64,000 bases of DNA from Taxillus chinensis (lineage: Eukaryota; Streptophyta; Magnoliopsida; Santalales; Loranthaceae), in assembly GCA_023512835.1 (NCBI GenBank), contig CM042092.1, forward strand, positions 44,572,535 to 44,636,534, read 5' to 3'. Shown one piece after another: positions 23,025 to 35,099 of this stretch. The notes under the pieces were generated by a model. The model searched no databases. It had not been told where the DNA came from and was given only the letters and a program-made list of their open reading frames with translations. Position 1 is the first letter of the stretch. Each line of letters begins with the position of its first letter. The translations under genes were made by a program, and so were the position numbers.

Positions 23025-24737
23025 TTTCACATTTAAACTACCCAACAGTATACTTACTATCAGAACATGCATTGTGCTTTTATTGATAGTAGTAGATACA
23101 TATTAATCTTAATGATGATCATACTTACTATCTAATGTGCTTCATGCTTCTGATATTGATAGCAACTTCATATTTGGGAGGATGCTTGCGTTTCCCGACT
23201 GAAGTCGTTTAACCAAACATGATTAAAGTTTAAATGATTAACCTCATTTTGGTTTCATGATCTTAATTTCCACTGATCACCACATGACATATGCCTGTTC
23301 ATTTAGATTACTCTATTAACATGTATAGTTGAAGAAATGAAATGGGTTAGCTCGGAATGCCTGGTGGATGAATGCACAATCGCAGTCTGATCAGCTTCTG
23401 AAAGTATAGTTTCCTATAAAGATAGACAGTACTGAATTTATTTAAAAAGGTCTACCGAGAGGATTGCACAATCTACGGGGGAGAAAATGCTTTATAAATT
23501 ATTCGAGTAATACCTTAGTAATAACCCCCTCATGACCGTATATGTCTCATGACCTCTTTCCTGGCTGTCTATTCGAGGGGGAGCCTTTCATTGAGAGCAT
23601 CGAATGATCTACGGGGGAGCCTAAGCTTCATCTATTACCTCAGTAATAACCCCCTAATATGTCTCAGATACTCCCTCCTCTAAACCTTTACTTCCGGATC
23701 TGACTGGACATGCGTTGTTGAAATAGAATTGCGGCATGCTTGGATGTATTTTTTTTTCAACCATGCATTTTAATCGGATAATCAACTGCTTGCTTTTGAC
23801 ATGTGTCCACTTCCTCATTTTTCACTCATGAATCCTAGTTTGGTCAAATTATATGATTTTTAATTAATCTTAGCTACGTCGTTCAGCAGGACGGTTTCGC
23901 TATGTTGACCTATATGAACTTGTGTATTTATTATCTGACATATGCCCTGATTCAGTCACATTGATCATTCTCTAGTATGTATATGTCTATTTCATTCTTT
24001 GTAATGCATAAGTTCTGCTACTCATTAGTTCGGATTATATAGCTCTTCACTGACTATTTTCTCCTATCCGTACTAATCCTTGCCTGTTAAGCTTTTGTAC
24101 TTTTAGCTTATTTTTGTGAAGCTACAAGTTCAGATTTTCTTTGCACCCTTATCGATAAATCCAGTCCATAGTCTTGGATTTGAAGTGTTGTGGTACTTCT
24201 CTTCTCTTCGACTTATTGACAGCAAAGGAATCTACTTTTCTCTCACCGCACTCTGTTACTACGGACACAGTCTACTTTTCATCCGGATACTCGTTACTCG
24301 ACTATCGCTAATTCCGGATGATTGTCGGTTCATTCCTCCGGACTCCTGACACTGTCAAATTGCGATAATCCATGTCTTATTTTATATCGCATGCTTTTGA
24401 GGAGGAATAATGATGATTCATTAAATGCATGTCTCAGGATGCACACACTTCCCCTGGAAGGCAAACAGCTGTTATCCTTACTTGGTCATGCCGTCTCCAC
24501 GTCATCTTTTAATTCAGAGGCACACCAATATCAAGACTAATGACATCAGCCTGTCAAGCGGTCTACTGTTTCACTCGCCAAATTCCTAGACCCCCTGACA
24601 TTCACGGACTCGGTCTTATATATTCTGGTCATTCCTGGGAAGCACGAGTGTTACCCTTTTCAAATCCCTAAACCTCTCGTTGCTCCTTCAATCCCTAAGA
24701 CCTCGCCTTCCCTCTCACCCTTCAACTTTCATCTACA
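23025..24737 (+). promoter_or_regulatory. Post-pol spacer of B: polypurine-like cluster, then promoter-like region of third ORF
   Basis: Non-coding. Three GGGGGAG tracts lie at about 23476, 23576 and 23613 in a locally repeated context (AGTAATAACCCCCT occurs twice). Farther right, TTATATATT at 24616-24624 is TATA-like, 122 bases before the ATG at 24738, and AAATCCCTAAACC at 24662-24674 is telo-box-like. C keeps the same layout. Confidence 0.5.
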
Positions 24738-25493
24738 ATGGCACCCAGAACCTCTCTTTCCGGCGTCAATCCCGGCCATCTGGTCGATTGGAGCGCTGTC
24801 TCCAACCCTCCGGACTAGTTTTTCCGTATTCGCCCTCTTCTAGAAGCCTCTCACATACTCGACTTGATCTCCAATCCTGTCGATCTTCTTATAGACGACA
24901 TTCTCGAGTACTACCAACGGATCCGCTGTACCACCGACTCCATCATCTCCTATGTTCGCGGTGAATCCATCCTCATTACCCCCGACGTTCTCCGCGCTGC
25001 TCTCAGTCTACCCCCCGTTGAATCACAGCGCCCCGATGCCGATCCCATGGCGGCTTCTATGGGTTGCACCTATAAAGGCAAGGAATACAAGGTGAAGTCC
25101 TTCCAAGGTTGCTATCACTGTATGGCGATCATACTGAGTCGATGTTTACTGGCTCGCACTTCCGCTCTGGACTCTGTTCCGTATGATCTTCTTCTGGCCA
25201 TGTACGGCGTTTTCGAAGGTCTTCCGATGGACTGGGGGACGTTTTTGTTCCGACTATTGCAGACTGGACCCAAGAACCATTCCTTCGGGCGCATCCTAAG
25301 CATTGTCTTCCGGCATCTTCATCTAGACCATTTCGCCCGCTCTGATGTTGTTACCTTTCCTCCGGCATATTATCTTCGCTATATTACGCCTGATGGGAAC
25401 ATGACGGCCTGCCGTCCCTCTTCCGCTCTCCGCCTTCTCCTTGCCACGGAACAACAAGGCAGTTTTGTTGGTGACCCCTCTGACAACCATGCC
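24738..25493 (+). pseudogene. Element B third ORF, part 1: N-terminal domain
   Basis: ATGGCACCC at 24738 opens a frame that runs to the insertion point at 25493 with a single stop (TAG 24816). The N-terminus PGHLVDWSAVSNP matches PGHLVDRSGISNP of C and PGFIIDWEAIGDA of A. Further blocks are DLLIDDILEYYQ, SIISYVRGESI and YKVKSFQGCYHCMAIILSRCL. The domain resembles the plant transposon-protein domain that also occurs beside Ulp1 modules in other plant mobile elements (family knowledge, not searched). The solo LTR at 25494 splits the gene; reading into the LTR adds only spurious residues. Confidence 0.7.
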
Positions 25494-26617
25494 TGTCACG
25501 CCCCGGATTTCCAACCCGAGGAAACCGGTACGTGACTCCCCTTGTACCCACACGGAGGGCAAAGGGGTTAGGGTGCAAACCCCGAAAATAACATTTTAAA
25601 CATCCACAACACATTCAAGAAAATAAAGTTTATAAAAGCAATCCACAATCCAAACCAGTCTTTATTACAACAAAATCCTCTTTTCAATCCATCCCCACTG
25701 GGGTTACATCAATTCCCATAAAAATAACATAAATGGTAGACAGTAAAGTAAATAAGGTCTTCCACCTTGGGGTCCCACCTAACGCCTGTATGTTCCTGAA
25801 AGAAAACACAACATAGAGGGAGGGGTGAGCAATCACAGCTCAGTAGGGATCATGTCTCCCCAACCCATCCCATGCTCCTAGCGTCTACATGAGTGTGTAC
25901 AGGTGCAGTGTAGTGACAATAAGATGTAAACAAGTTGTATTCCACATTCACAAGGCACACACCTATCCACAGCCATCCAGGCTTAGCCATATAGGCTAAC
26001 ATATCCTGACCACTCAGGCTTAGCCACACGGGCTAACATATCCTGACCTCTCAGGCATAGCCACCAAGGCTAACATATCCACGGCCATATAGGCTTAGCC
26101 ACACATGCAACAGTTCCGGTCCCAGGCTTCCACGACCACCAGGTTCCACAAGCACAAGATACAAGGTCACACAGGCATTAAACCAAACACATAGCATACA
26201 CACTTTCACAGGCATAATACCAAACACTTAGTTCGCACAGCCCATCAGGCATAAAATCAAACACTTGACATGCAGAGTCTCACAGGTATTTTACCAAACG
26301 CTTAACATGCATACATTCACAAACCCACAAACCCAGCCACATAGGCATATTATCAAACACTTAATATGCACACCATCCAACACCAGAATACATCAAAAAC
26401 TGCCATTGAAGGCCAACGTCCATATAGGAGATCACACCTATATGGATTACATATATATATAAACAGGTATAACTCTATAATCTGCCCTAGAACCCTAGGA
26501 CAGAGGAGGATTTAGGAAGAACAGAACCCCTACCTTGTATGTTCTCCTGCTCCCGCTTCCACGCAAGACTCCGACCACCCACGCAAGACGCTCCAGCAGC
26601 CACCAGAAGCTCTCCTT

Positions 26618-26673
<56 letters not shown>

Positions 26674-27367
26674 GACGGCTGGTGGAGCAACAAACCCTAA
26701 TCCTAAAACAGAGGGGCTTCTCCTCCTTATATAGACAACACAACATCAAAACGACATAGTTTTGATTAAGTGAATCCCAGCATCAAAACGACGTAGTTTT
26801 GATGGAACAAGCTATGACCTACCCACATCCATACACACCAAAATAGTCACAATTTCAACATGGTCCTTTGGGAAAAGATGATTAGAATGACAAAACCAAG
26901 GTAACCATGCAAAAACATGCCTGCACGCCAATTTGAACGCCAATTCCCCAATTGGCGTGCAGCTCCAAATGCACTCAAACTTCACCCCAAGCCTCCTTGC
27001 ATCTTGTAGAGGTCAGAGAAGCAAAAATATGCTTGCACGTGAAATGGGTGAATTCACGTGTAGCTCCAAATGCTTTGAAATTTCTGTGGTAGGTAGAGGA
27101 CCTCATTCTAAGAAACTGTTGTTCTTACACGCCAATTGTTTGAGGCCATCTACCCTATCAAAAGTGAGCTCCAAGATCAGCCAAAACAGTTTAAAATCGC
27201 CTGTATACGCATAGCATCTTCCTAGGGCATAAATGCACGTTACCACTTGTCACATACACCTCCCAAAAGTCCCCTCTTGGGCTCATCTCTTACCTCAAAC
27301 TTGTGCACCAACATCCAAGGTGTTTGTGGTTAACTTCTTACACACGGGTTACACACGGGTCATTACA
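25494..27367 (-). repeat. Solo gypsy LTR, minus orientation, with 5-bp target duplication
   Basis: Runs from TGTCACGCCCCGGATTTCC to GGGTCATTACA, 1874 bases. ATGCC at 25489-25493 is repeated at 27368-27372, the 5-bp duplication expected of a gypsy integrase. The sequence outside joins into the element B third ORF. No internal gypsy sequence is present, so it arose by LTR-LTR recombination. It contains a CT microsatellite (about 26629-26671), palindromic ACGT motifs and G-box-like CACGTG. Confidence 0.9.
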
Positions 27368-27372
27368 ATGCC

Positions 27373-27989
27373 CCTGCCGTCAGTTTAGCTCACCGATCCT
27401 CCCGGATTCGGTCTGTTGCTGCACCCTCCATTTCTCGGGCCTCCCAGCACAGCGTCCGTGCCAAACCCTCCGAGGTTGCGAGACCATCTCAGCGCAATGT
27501 CCCTAGAGCTGTTTCCTCAGCCCCTTCTGCTGCAGATGTCCCCACTCCCTCCACTTCCGCTGTTGCTGCCGCGGTTGATACCGCCGTTGCTGCCGCAATT
27601 GTTGATGTCCCGGAATCTATTCCGGAAGCTCCTTTGCCTCCCCTACCTCAACCCCGAGATTACCTTGACCATCTCTCCGCTGACACCTTAACGGACCTTT
27701 GGCTCCATTTCAGCCTTGCCCACACCGCCTCCATTCCTGACACCGATCTCTGGGTGTTTTACACTCGCCATACTCAATCCCCGGAGACCATGATCATCTG
27801 GAATTTGGACCAAGGCCTTCTTACGCTAGCCTCCATTCCAGATGTGCCGTTCCCTAACCCCTCTAGCCCGGTCCATGCCGCACAGTGTCCTTCCCCTGCT
27901 AAAGCTGGACCTTCTTCTCCTGCTGTTGACATTCCCGTTATTGACCTATCCTGGTCAAAGCGGGTCCGCCGCTCCGGATGCCTCTCGCT
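27373..27989 (+). pseudogene. Element B third ORF, part 2: linker
   Basis: Continues part 1 after the solo LTR. It encodes a Pro/Ala/Ser-rich linker followed by a conserved block (LPQPRDYLDHLSADTLTDLWLHF, abbreviated LDHLSADTLTDLW; VFYTRHTQSPETMIIWNLD) that recurs in C at 51250-51440. The function of the block is not recognised. The piece ends at the G1 insertion. Confidence 0.65.
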
Positions 27990-29714
27990 TGTAAGGACCC
28001 GTACCTGAGTAGTCGGCCTTGCCTCCCGAGGAGTTTTTCTAGATTTTGACCTAGTAGATGGACTCCAATGAATTCACGGCAAAAGGAAAGATGTTTAAAT
28101 GATGTCCTCTATACCACGAAGTTTCAGGCCAAATGGACGGTGTGTGAGGTGCACGTGATATGGGACCAATTCACGTGCAAGTGTATTGTCTTCTAAATGA
28201 TGCAGAAGGCTAGGGGTGAAGTTTGAGAGCATTTGGAGTTCATATGGAGTTGCACGTGAATTGGGAATTCACGGCAAATGGCGTCAACCATATTTTTGCT
28301 GGTTCCCTTGGTTTTGACATTCTAAGGAACTTTCTCCAAAGGACCATGTTGAAATCGAATATTTTGGTGTGTATGGTTGTGGAAAGGTGGTAACTTGTGT
28401 GATCAAAACTACGTCGTTTTGATCCCGGGATTCACTTAATCAAAACTACGTCGTTTTGATGTGGATGGTGTCTATATAAGGAGGGCTTGAGTTTGAGTTT
28501 AGGGTTTTGTGTTCCTTTGCTATGCTTGCCCAAGAGAGAGAGAGAGCAGAGAGAGAGAAAGGGGGTCGCCGGAAAGTGGCCGCCCCCCCCCCGGAGCATC
28601 TTGCGTGGGGAGGACAGCTTTGGCGCGGGAGCAAGGAAGAGCGCTTAAGGTAGGGTTCCGTTCTTCCAAACCCTCCTCTCGTCCTAGGGTCCTAGGGCAC
28701 CGGGTCATACTGTTTTAATATATAGTAAATTCATATAGGTGTGATCTCCTAAGAATGTTGGCCTTCAGTGGCATTTTGGTGTGGTTCGTGGTCATATGCT
28801 ATATGTTTGATGAAAAGCTCGTGTGAACATAGTTATGTGTATATGCCGCCAAGTGTTTGAAATTAGCCGTGAGGCCGTGCTTGTTATGTGTTTGTGGAAA
28901 TGCCCGTGAGGCCACGCACGTCAAGTGTGTTAGATATGTCCGTGTGGCCGGGTTTATGAGCTTGTGGATATATGCAGCTAAGTGTTCGATGTTATTCCCG
29001 TGTGACTAAGCATACTAAGTGTTCCACCCACCAATGTATGGCCATGTGTCCGCGTGTTTGCTTGTACACCCGGTGGTGTGGAAGCCCGGGATGTTTTGTG
29101 GAACCCGGTGGTTGTGGAAGCCCGGGACGTTTTGTGGAACCCGGTGGTCGTGGAAGCCGGGACATTTTGTGGAACCCGGTGGTCGTGGAAGCCCGGGAGT
29201 TGGGAACCCGGTGGTTGTGGAAGCCCGGATCGTTCTTGAAACCCGGTGGTGTGGAAGCCCGGGAGTGTTTATGTACTTGCCCATGTAGTTGTGTTTGTTG
29301 TTATAGCGTAACTATATTTGGTGGGATAATTGTATCACGACACGACTTGTACACAAGGCATGTAGATATCGGTGCATGGGATGGGTTGGGGAGACAGATC
29401 CCACCGAGCCGTGGTTGCTCACCCCTCCTACCATGTTGTTTTCTTTTCGAACCTACGGCTAGGGGGACCCCAAGGTGGAAGACCTTATTTATTTAATTTG
29501 TTTATGTTATTTTTATTATGGGAATTGATGTAACCCCGGTGGGGAAAGGATTTTGTTGTAATAAACGGTTTGGATTGCTTTTAATGAATATTACTTTCTT
29601 GAATGTTGTGGATGTTTAAAATGTTAAATTCTTGATTTGTATCCTACCCCTTTGCCCTCCGTGTGGGTAAAGGGAGTCACGACCGGTTTCCTCGGTTGGA
29701 AACCGGGCGTGACA
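27990..29714 (+). repeat. G1 5' LTR
   Basis: TGTAAGGACCC to GGGCGTGACA, 1725 bases. It includes paired G-boxes (28145-28285), two copies of the palindrome ATCAAAAC...GTTTTGAT (28402-28423, 28439-28460), a TATA-like CTATATAAGG near 28470, a GA tract and the GGAACCCGGTGG minisatellite. Confidence 0.88.
29068..29270 (+). repeat. GAAGCCCGGGA...GGAACCCGGTGG minisatellite in G1 5' LTR
   Basis: About six units of roughly 35 bases built on GAAGCCCGGGACGTTTTGTG and GAACCCGGTGGTCGTG. The 3' LTR copy (36160-36335) has the same units with scattered missing bases. The minus-strand solo LTR has it at 10320-10420. Confidence 0.85.
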
Positions 29715-29717
29715 ATA

Positions 29718-29728
29718 TGGTATCGAGC
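29718..29728 (+). promoter_or_regulatory. Primer-binding site of G1
   Basis: TGGTATCGAGC three bases after the LTR end, a methionine-tRNA-like site usual in plant chromodomain gypsy elements. Confidence 0.7.
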
Positions 29729-30117
29729 ATGGTCTAGTTGGCCTAGGGTAGGGGCGGACTTGGTTATCCTAAGTCCTTTGGAGGAGCCCGGAGGGACATG
29801 CCCGATCAACATGGTCCTCTTTGAGCCTCCAAGGTGTACTTAGGGTAGTCCAGTCTTGTGGTAGGATTTGCATGCATGGCATTAGGGCACTAGTTGCATT
29901 TTTGTGAATGTATGCTAGGATCGTGGATAAGATCACATGATTAAGTGGAATGTGCAACTCGATTTGTTTGGCAATGTGTCTGAACCGTGCAATGTGATGG
30001 ATGCAATGTATGTGTGTAATGTCATGTGTTAGTGAAATTGATCGGTGGGGTAGAGGTAGGACGCGATAGATTATAAAATTTGTTTTGACGTTGTGCTTCT
30101 TACTTCGTGTAGTAAGA

Positions 30118-31340
30118 ATGCCGCCAGAAGAGTGACACGTGCGTCCGGGCAGGCCGATGAGTCATCGCCCATGAGGGTCCGGGTGCGGGGCCATCGGTGG
30201 GAGGGCATGCGTTGTTCGGCACACTACAAGAAGGCATCCGGCCGGAGGTACAGAGCTACGGGAGGGACTCACGGCGGACGTTCGGGAGGAAGTGCGCCGT
30301 GAGATGGCAGACAACGTGGTGCCACCACCACCACCACCGAAGGAGAGCTACCTCGTGAGCGTGAGAGTTCGCCGGGGGTGTACCGACCCGTGCAGAGGAT
30401 GACTGGTGACACGGTTCCGAAAGGAACAACCTCCGCGATTTAAGGGGGAGAAGATCCCGTGGTAGGCGAGCGGTGGTCGAGGCGATTGAGCACGTGTTCT
30501 CCTTTCTCCCGCCCCGGGAGGAGGATAAGGTGCGACCGGCACGGCACTGGAGGGGGACGCTTTGGGTGGTGGACGAGTGTGCGGGGAGCCGTGCGGTCAT
30601 TCATGTTTTGGGAGGAGTTCTTGCACTCTTCCATGATGAGTTCTTTCGGAATCGGTGAGATGGCAAGAGGGAGGAATTTGGCGCCAAGCAAGGATCAAAG
30701 ACGGTGCCCGAGTATGAGCGGGAGTTCGAAGCTCGAGTAGGTTTGCCCCCGAGACAGGGCAAAGGAGGACCGAAGGCCCACAAGTTCACTAGGGTCTTAG
30801 GCCACCCTTAGGGAGAGGGTGGCGATTCTACGCGAGGACCTATGCCGAGGGTGGAGACGGCCCGTATAGCGAGAGAGGCCGGATGGTGGGAGGCGGCCCA
30901 TCGGGGTCACCGTAGCAGAGTGGGCCTGATCGAGATGCGGGTCCAAGAGGCTAAGACGGAGGAGAGGGATAGCAGTTCCTTCCGCGGCAGGGGACAGACA
31001 TGGCGAACCCAGGGGAGGTCTAGCTTTGGCGGTGGCAAGGGCGGTCTAGCGGGGGTCTCCCCGGCGGTTGTTCCGCTGTGGGGAGCAAGGCCACTTGAGG
31101 AAGGAGTGTCCAAAGAGGGACGGAAATGCCAAGATGTGGACGAGAGGGCCATCGAGCCGGGTTTGCCGGAGGGCAAGGGGAGTTGGGGCGACATCCAAGA
31201 CAAGGAGTGATGCCGGCGGGCACCAGCCGAGAGACCAGCTCGTCGGTGGCGGGCCGGCCAAGCGGGATCCGGTCGGACCCGACCTCGGGGAGGCCGGAGC
31301 GGCAGCAGACCGAGGCCGGAGGCACCTTAGCGGGAAGCGT
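30118..31340 (+). pseudogene. G1 gag remnant
   Basis: Begins at ATGCCGCCAGAAGAGTGACAC and reaches a zinc knuckle at 31071-31113 (RCGEQGHLRKECP, with the first Cys lost to an indel). Between them the frame changes repeatedly. Long GC-rich minus-strand ORFs across this stretch are shadows. Confidence 0.6.
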
Positions 31341-31479
31341 CCAGGTGAGTGAGCCGACTAGGGCACGGGCCAAGGAAGGGTGTTTGCGCTGGAGGCGACA
31401 TACCGAGAGGAGGCCGAGCTACCACCCCCACCGTTGAGGGTGGAGCGAGACCATCGGTGGTTAGAGGTACCCTCTTGAT

Positions 31480-34400
31480 CTCCCGTACCTTAGCTTCGTT
31501 CTTTTCGATACGGGTGCATCGTGTTCGTTTGTTCTCGAGCCCGTGATAGATAGCTTGGGGTTAGCTCGTGTGGAGGCCGCGAGGCCCCTAGTTGTGGAGT
31601 CTCCGGTGGGAGGCATGATTGAGGTACGACAGTGTGTCGTGACCGTGTGTTAACCATAGGAGAGGTGGAGCGCGTTTTGACTTGCATGTGATGCCTTTGA
31701 GGGCGTTTGACCCGATCTTGGGTATGGATTGGCTTATGGCTTTCCAGGCCAAGATAGATTGTTATCGCGGCGTGTGTCCTTCGTGACACCCGCGGGACCT
31801 CTTGCACCCGCAGGGGGAGTGGGATTGTGAGGCAAGTCGGGCCGGGCGGTGTTGGACCAATGGGGTGCCATTACCCACGTTGGCGCCCCGACCTTTCCGA
31901 GGAGGGTAAGGTGGAAAAGAGGGTGTGGCCCCTGTTGTGGACCAATTTCGGGATGTTTTTCCCGAGCGGTTGAGGAGTTTGCCACCTAAGAGGAGTGTGG
32001 AGTTCACCATCGAGTTGGTGCCGGGACAGTCCGATTTCCCAAGTAGCGTATCGTATGGGGCCACCGAGCGAGGGAGCTTCGGAGGCAAATCGAGGAGTTG
32101 GTGGGCCAGGGGTATATCGGACCAAGACCTCACCTTGGGGTGCTCCGGTGCTCTTTGCTAAGAAGGCCGATGGCACGCCGTCTCCGCATCGACTACGGAA
32201 GCCGAATCGGTGACGTGAAGAACAAGTACCCGTTGCCTCGGATAGATGACTGTTTGACCAATTGAGTGGGGCCGGTGGTTTTCCAAGATAGATTACGGTC
32301 GGGGTATCACCGGCTCGGGGTTAGGGAGGAGGACATCCCTAAGACGGCTTTCGGTGCGGTATGGGCATTATGAGTGGGTCGTAATGCCTTTCGGGCTCAC
32401 TAATGCGCCAAGCGGTGTTCATGCATTTGATGAACCAAGTCTTTGCCCCATACTTAGACTCGTTCGTGGTGGTGTTTATCGACGATATCTTGGTGTATTC
32501 CAAGACCGAAAAGGAGCATGTGGAGCACTTGGCAACAGTGTTGCAAACCTTGAGGGACCAGCACTGCTTGCTAAGTTTAGCAAGTGTGAGTTTTGGTCCA
32601 GGAGGTTCACTTTCTTGGCCATGTGGTGTCACCAGGGAGTTAGGGTGGACCCAGCCAAGATTGAGGCCGTGGCATCGTGGGCAAGGCCAACCAACGTTTT
32701 TGAGATCCGTAGTTTTCTTGGCTTGGCGGGGTACTATCGTCGTTTTGTAGAGGGGTTCTCCGTTTGGCGGCGCCTATGACAGCGTTGACTCGAAGGGCGT
32801 GAAGTTTGAGTGGACGGACAAGTGCCGCGGGCTTTGAGACTCTCAAAACCCGTTTGACCACCGCACCCGTGTTGAGGTTGCCTAGGGAGGATATTCCGTA
32901 TGAGGTGTACTCGTGATGCGTCCGGGGTTGGTTTGGGGTGTGTGCTTATGCGGGAGCACGGGGTGGTAGCTATGGGTCGAGGCGGTTGAAGCCTCATGAG
33001 CAGAATATCCTACTTCATGACCTTGAGTTAGCGGCGTCATCTTCGCCACAAGAGTTGGCAGCACTACCTCTTGGGGGAAAAGTTTGTGGTGTTCTCAGAT
33101 CACAAGAGCCTTCGACATCTTTACTCGGAAGGACTTGAATTTGAGGCAAAGGAGATGGGTGGAGTATTTGCAGACCTTTGATTTTACTCTTGCCTATACC
33201 CCGGGCAAGGGTAATGTTGTGGCCGATGCTTGAGCAGAAAAGGGAAAGCCGAGGTGGCCGTGAGGGAGTGGAAGCCATGGAGCGTTGGCGACGTTGCGGC
33301 TGCGGCTCTTTGTTCGTGATGGTGGGACAGCCCGCGTCCTTTGGTGGTAGTGCTCGAGTTGTACCAGCGCGTCCGGGAGGAACAGGGTGACTTTGAGTGT
33401 GAGGTTCTCCGTGCCCGTATTGAGGCCGGGGAGCTATCCGGGGACCGGACAGAGGGTCCCGAGCATGAGTTGTCATTTCAGGGCGGTTGGTAGTAGCTTC
33501 TTCCCTCGGGGGATGAGGTGATGAGGGAGTTTCACCGGTCTAGAGTTCTGTGCATCCAGGGGGTACGAAGATGTACCATGCGCCGCGGACATTTTTGGTG
33601 GCCGGGATGAAACGCGATGTGGTCGCCTTTGTTTCGCGGTGCCTCACGTGTCGCCAGTGAAGGCCGAGCACGGCGGCCGGCGGGCATGTTCGACCCTTGC
33701 CCATAGCGGAGTGGAAGTGGGACCATATCGCGATGGACTTTAGGACGGTCTTCCACCCACCACCGGGAGGAAGGACAGATTTGGGTGATTGTGGATCGAC
33801 TCACAAAGTCGGCCCATTTTCTTCTTGTTCGCGAGCGGGACTCTATTGGGACCTTGAGTCACTGGACATGAACGAGATTGTGAGACGCAGGCGACCATCA
33901 TCGGTTGTCTCCGACCGGGATTCGAGGTTCACTTCCCGTTTTTGGGCAGGTTTGCGGAAGCTATGGGAACCAAGCTTCACTTGAGTACAGCCTTTCACCC
34001 CGAGACGGACGGTCGGACGAGCGGACGAATCGGACCATGGAGGACATGTTACGGGCCCGTGTGTTAGATTTCGGGGGTTCGTGGGCAACTCACCTTCCTT
34101 TGGTGGAGTTTGCCTACAACAACGTTACGGCATCCATGGGATGGCTCCTTTTGAGGCGTTGTACGGACGGCCGTGTCGATCACCCTTGTGTTGGCCGAGG
34201 TAGGAGAGGCGCCCTCTTGGGGCCACAGTTGGTTCGAGGCTCCGGAAGGTCAAGTTGATTCGCGGCGTTTGTTGTCGCTCGAGTCGGCGAAATCTTAGCA
34301 ATCCGGCGGCGACCTTTGGGTTTCCCGTTGGTGATCATGTGTTCCTTCGTGTCTCTCCAGCCGTGGACATCACGGTTTGGGCGAGGTTCCAAGCTATCTC

Positions 34401-34760
34401 CGCGGTTTATTGGCCCTTTTGAGATTCCGGATCGTGTAGGGCCCGTAGCCTACCGGTTAGCGTTACCACCCGGCCGAGTCGAGTGCACAACGTGTTTCAC
34501 GGTCCCAGATTGAGGAAGTATCACCCCGACCCCACTCATGTGATTGATTGGGGGACGTTGGACATGAGGATGACTGTCCGTCATTGAGGCCCCTATCCGT
34601 ATCCTAGATCGGCAAGAGAAACTTTTGCCGTGGTCGTGCTTATTCCTTTGGTTCGCGTCTGTGGCAGCACCGTGGCATTGAGGAGGAGACATGGGAACGT
34701 GAGTCCGTGATGCGGGAGCAAGACGGACTTGTTCGAGGACGAACATCTTAAGCGTGGGAG
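31480..34760 (+). pseudogene. G1 pol: protease, RT, RNase H, integrase, chromodomain
   Basis: Blocks in order: protease FDTGAS at 31504-31521; [18 protein letters not shown] (near 32360-32410) and [11 protein letters not shown] (near 32470-32510); RT/RNase H linker [15 protein letters not shown] (32710-32760); RNase H fragments (near 32870-33230); integrase DHIAMDF (33720), VSDRDSRFTSRFW (33900-33950), THLPLVEFAYNN (34085-34125); GPVAYRLALPP (34440-34475); and a chromodomain-type end with EEETWERES (34680-34710). The catalytic motifs survive while the frame breaks between almost every pair, unlike the point-mutation decay of the copia copies. A shorter relative on the minus strand is at 57004-58121. 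Confidence 0.8.
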
Positions 34761-34965
34761 GTGGTGTTGGCCAAGGGATAGGATGTTTCCTTGTGATGTG
34801 TTTTCTTGTATTAGTTGATGTATTTGTATTGTCTTTTAAAGACATGTGTTCTTATTTGTGATGTGCTTTGAAATGTGTATTCGTGCCATGTGGACATGTA
34901 TTGTGCATTATTGTGGTTATGGATTATGGTGGTACTGATGCGCGGTGTGGTGTAGACCCATTTGG

Positions 34966-35037
34966 GTGTTGTGGCTTGCCGGGTGGCAAATGGGTAGATT
35001 TGGGTGTTGTGGCTTGCCGGGTGGCAAATGGGTAGTT
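34966..35037 (+). repeat. Tandem duplication in G1 3' untranslated region
   Basis: GGTGTTGTGGCTTGCCGGG and flanks, a unit of about 36 bases, occur twice in a row before the polypurine tract. G2 has only one copy of the equivalent phrase (minus strand near 56845). Confidence 0.8.
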
Positions 35038-35099
35038 TGTGGTTGTTTTCCTCGTATGTCATTTCTTTTCGAGGACGAAAAGTCTTAAGGGGGAGAGGA

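Noticed and set aside
23025..24600. Possible envelope-like gene between pol and the third ORF in B
   Set aside because: No open frame over about 80 codons, no signal peptide or membrane segment is shared with C in the same region.
28972..29496. 174-residue ORF with repeated WKPGxFVEPGG-type text
   Set aside because: It is the translated LTR minisatellite; the repeat also appears in both other frames and in the LTRs elsewhere without an open frame.
30256..34250. Long GC-rich ORFs on the minus strand across G1
   Set aside because: They are antisense to gag and pol blocks that make sense on the plus strand; high GC content reduces stop frequency.
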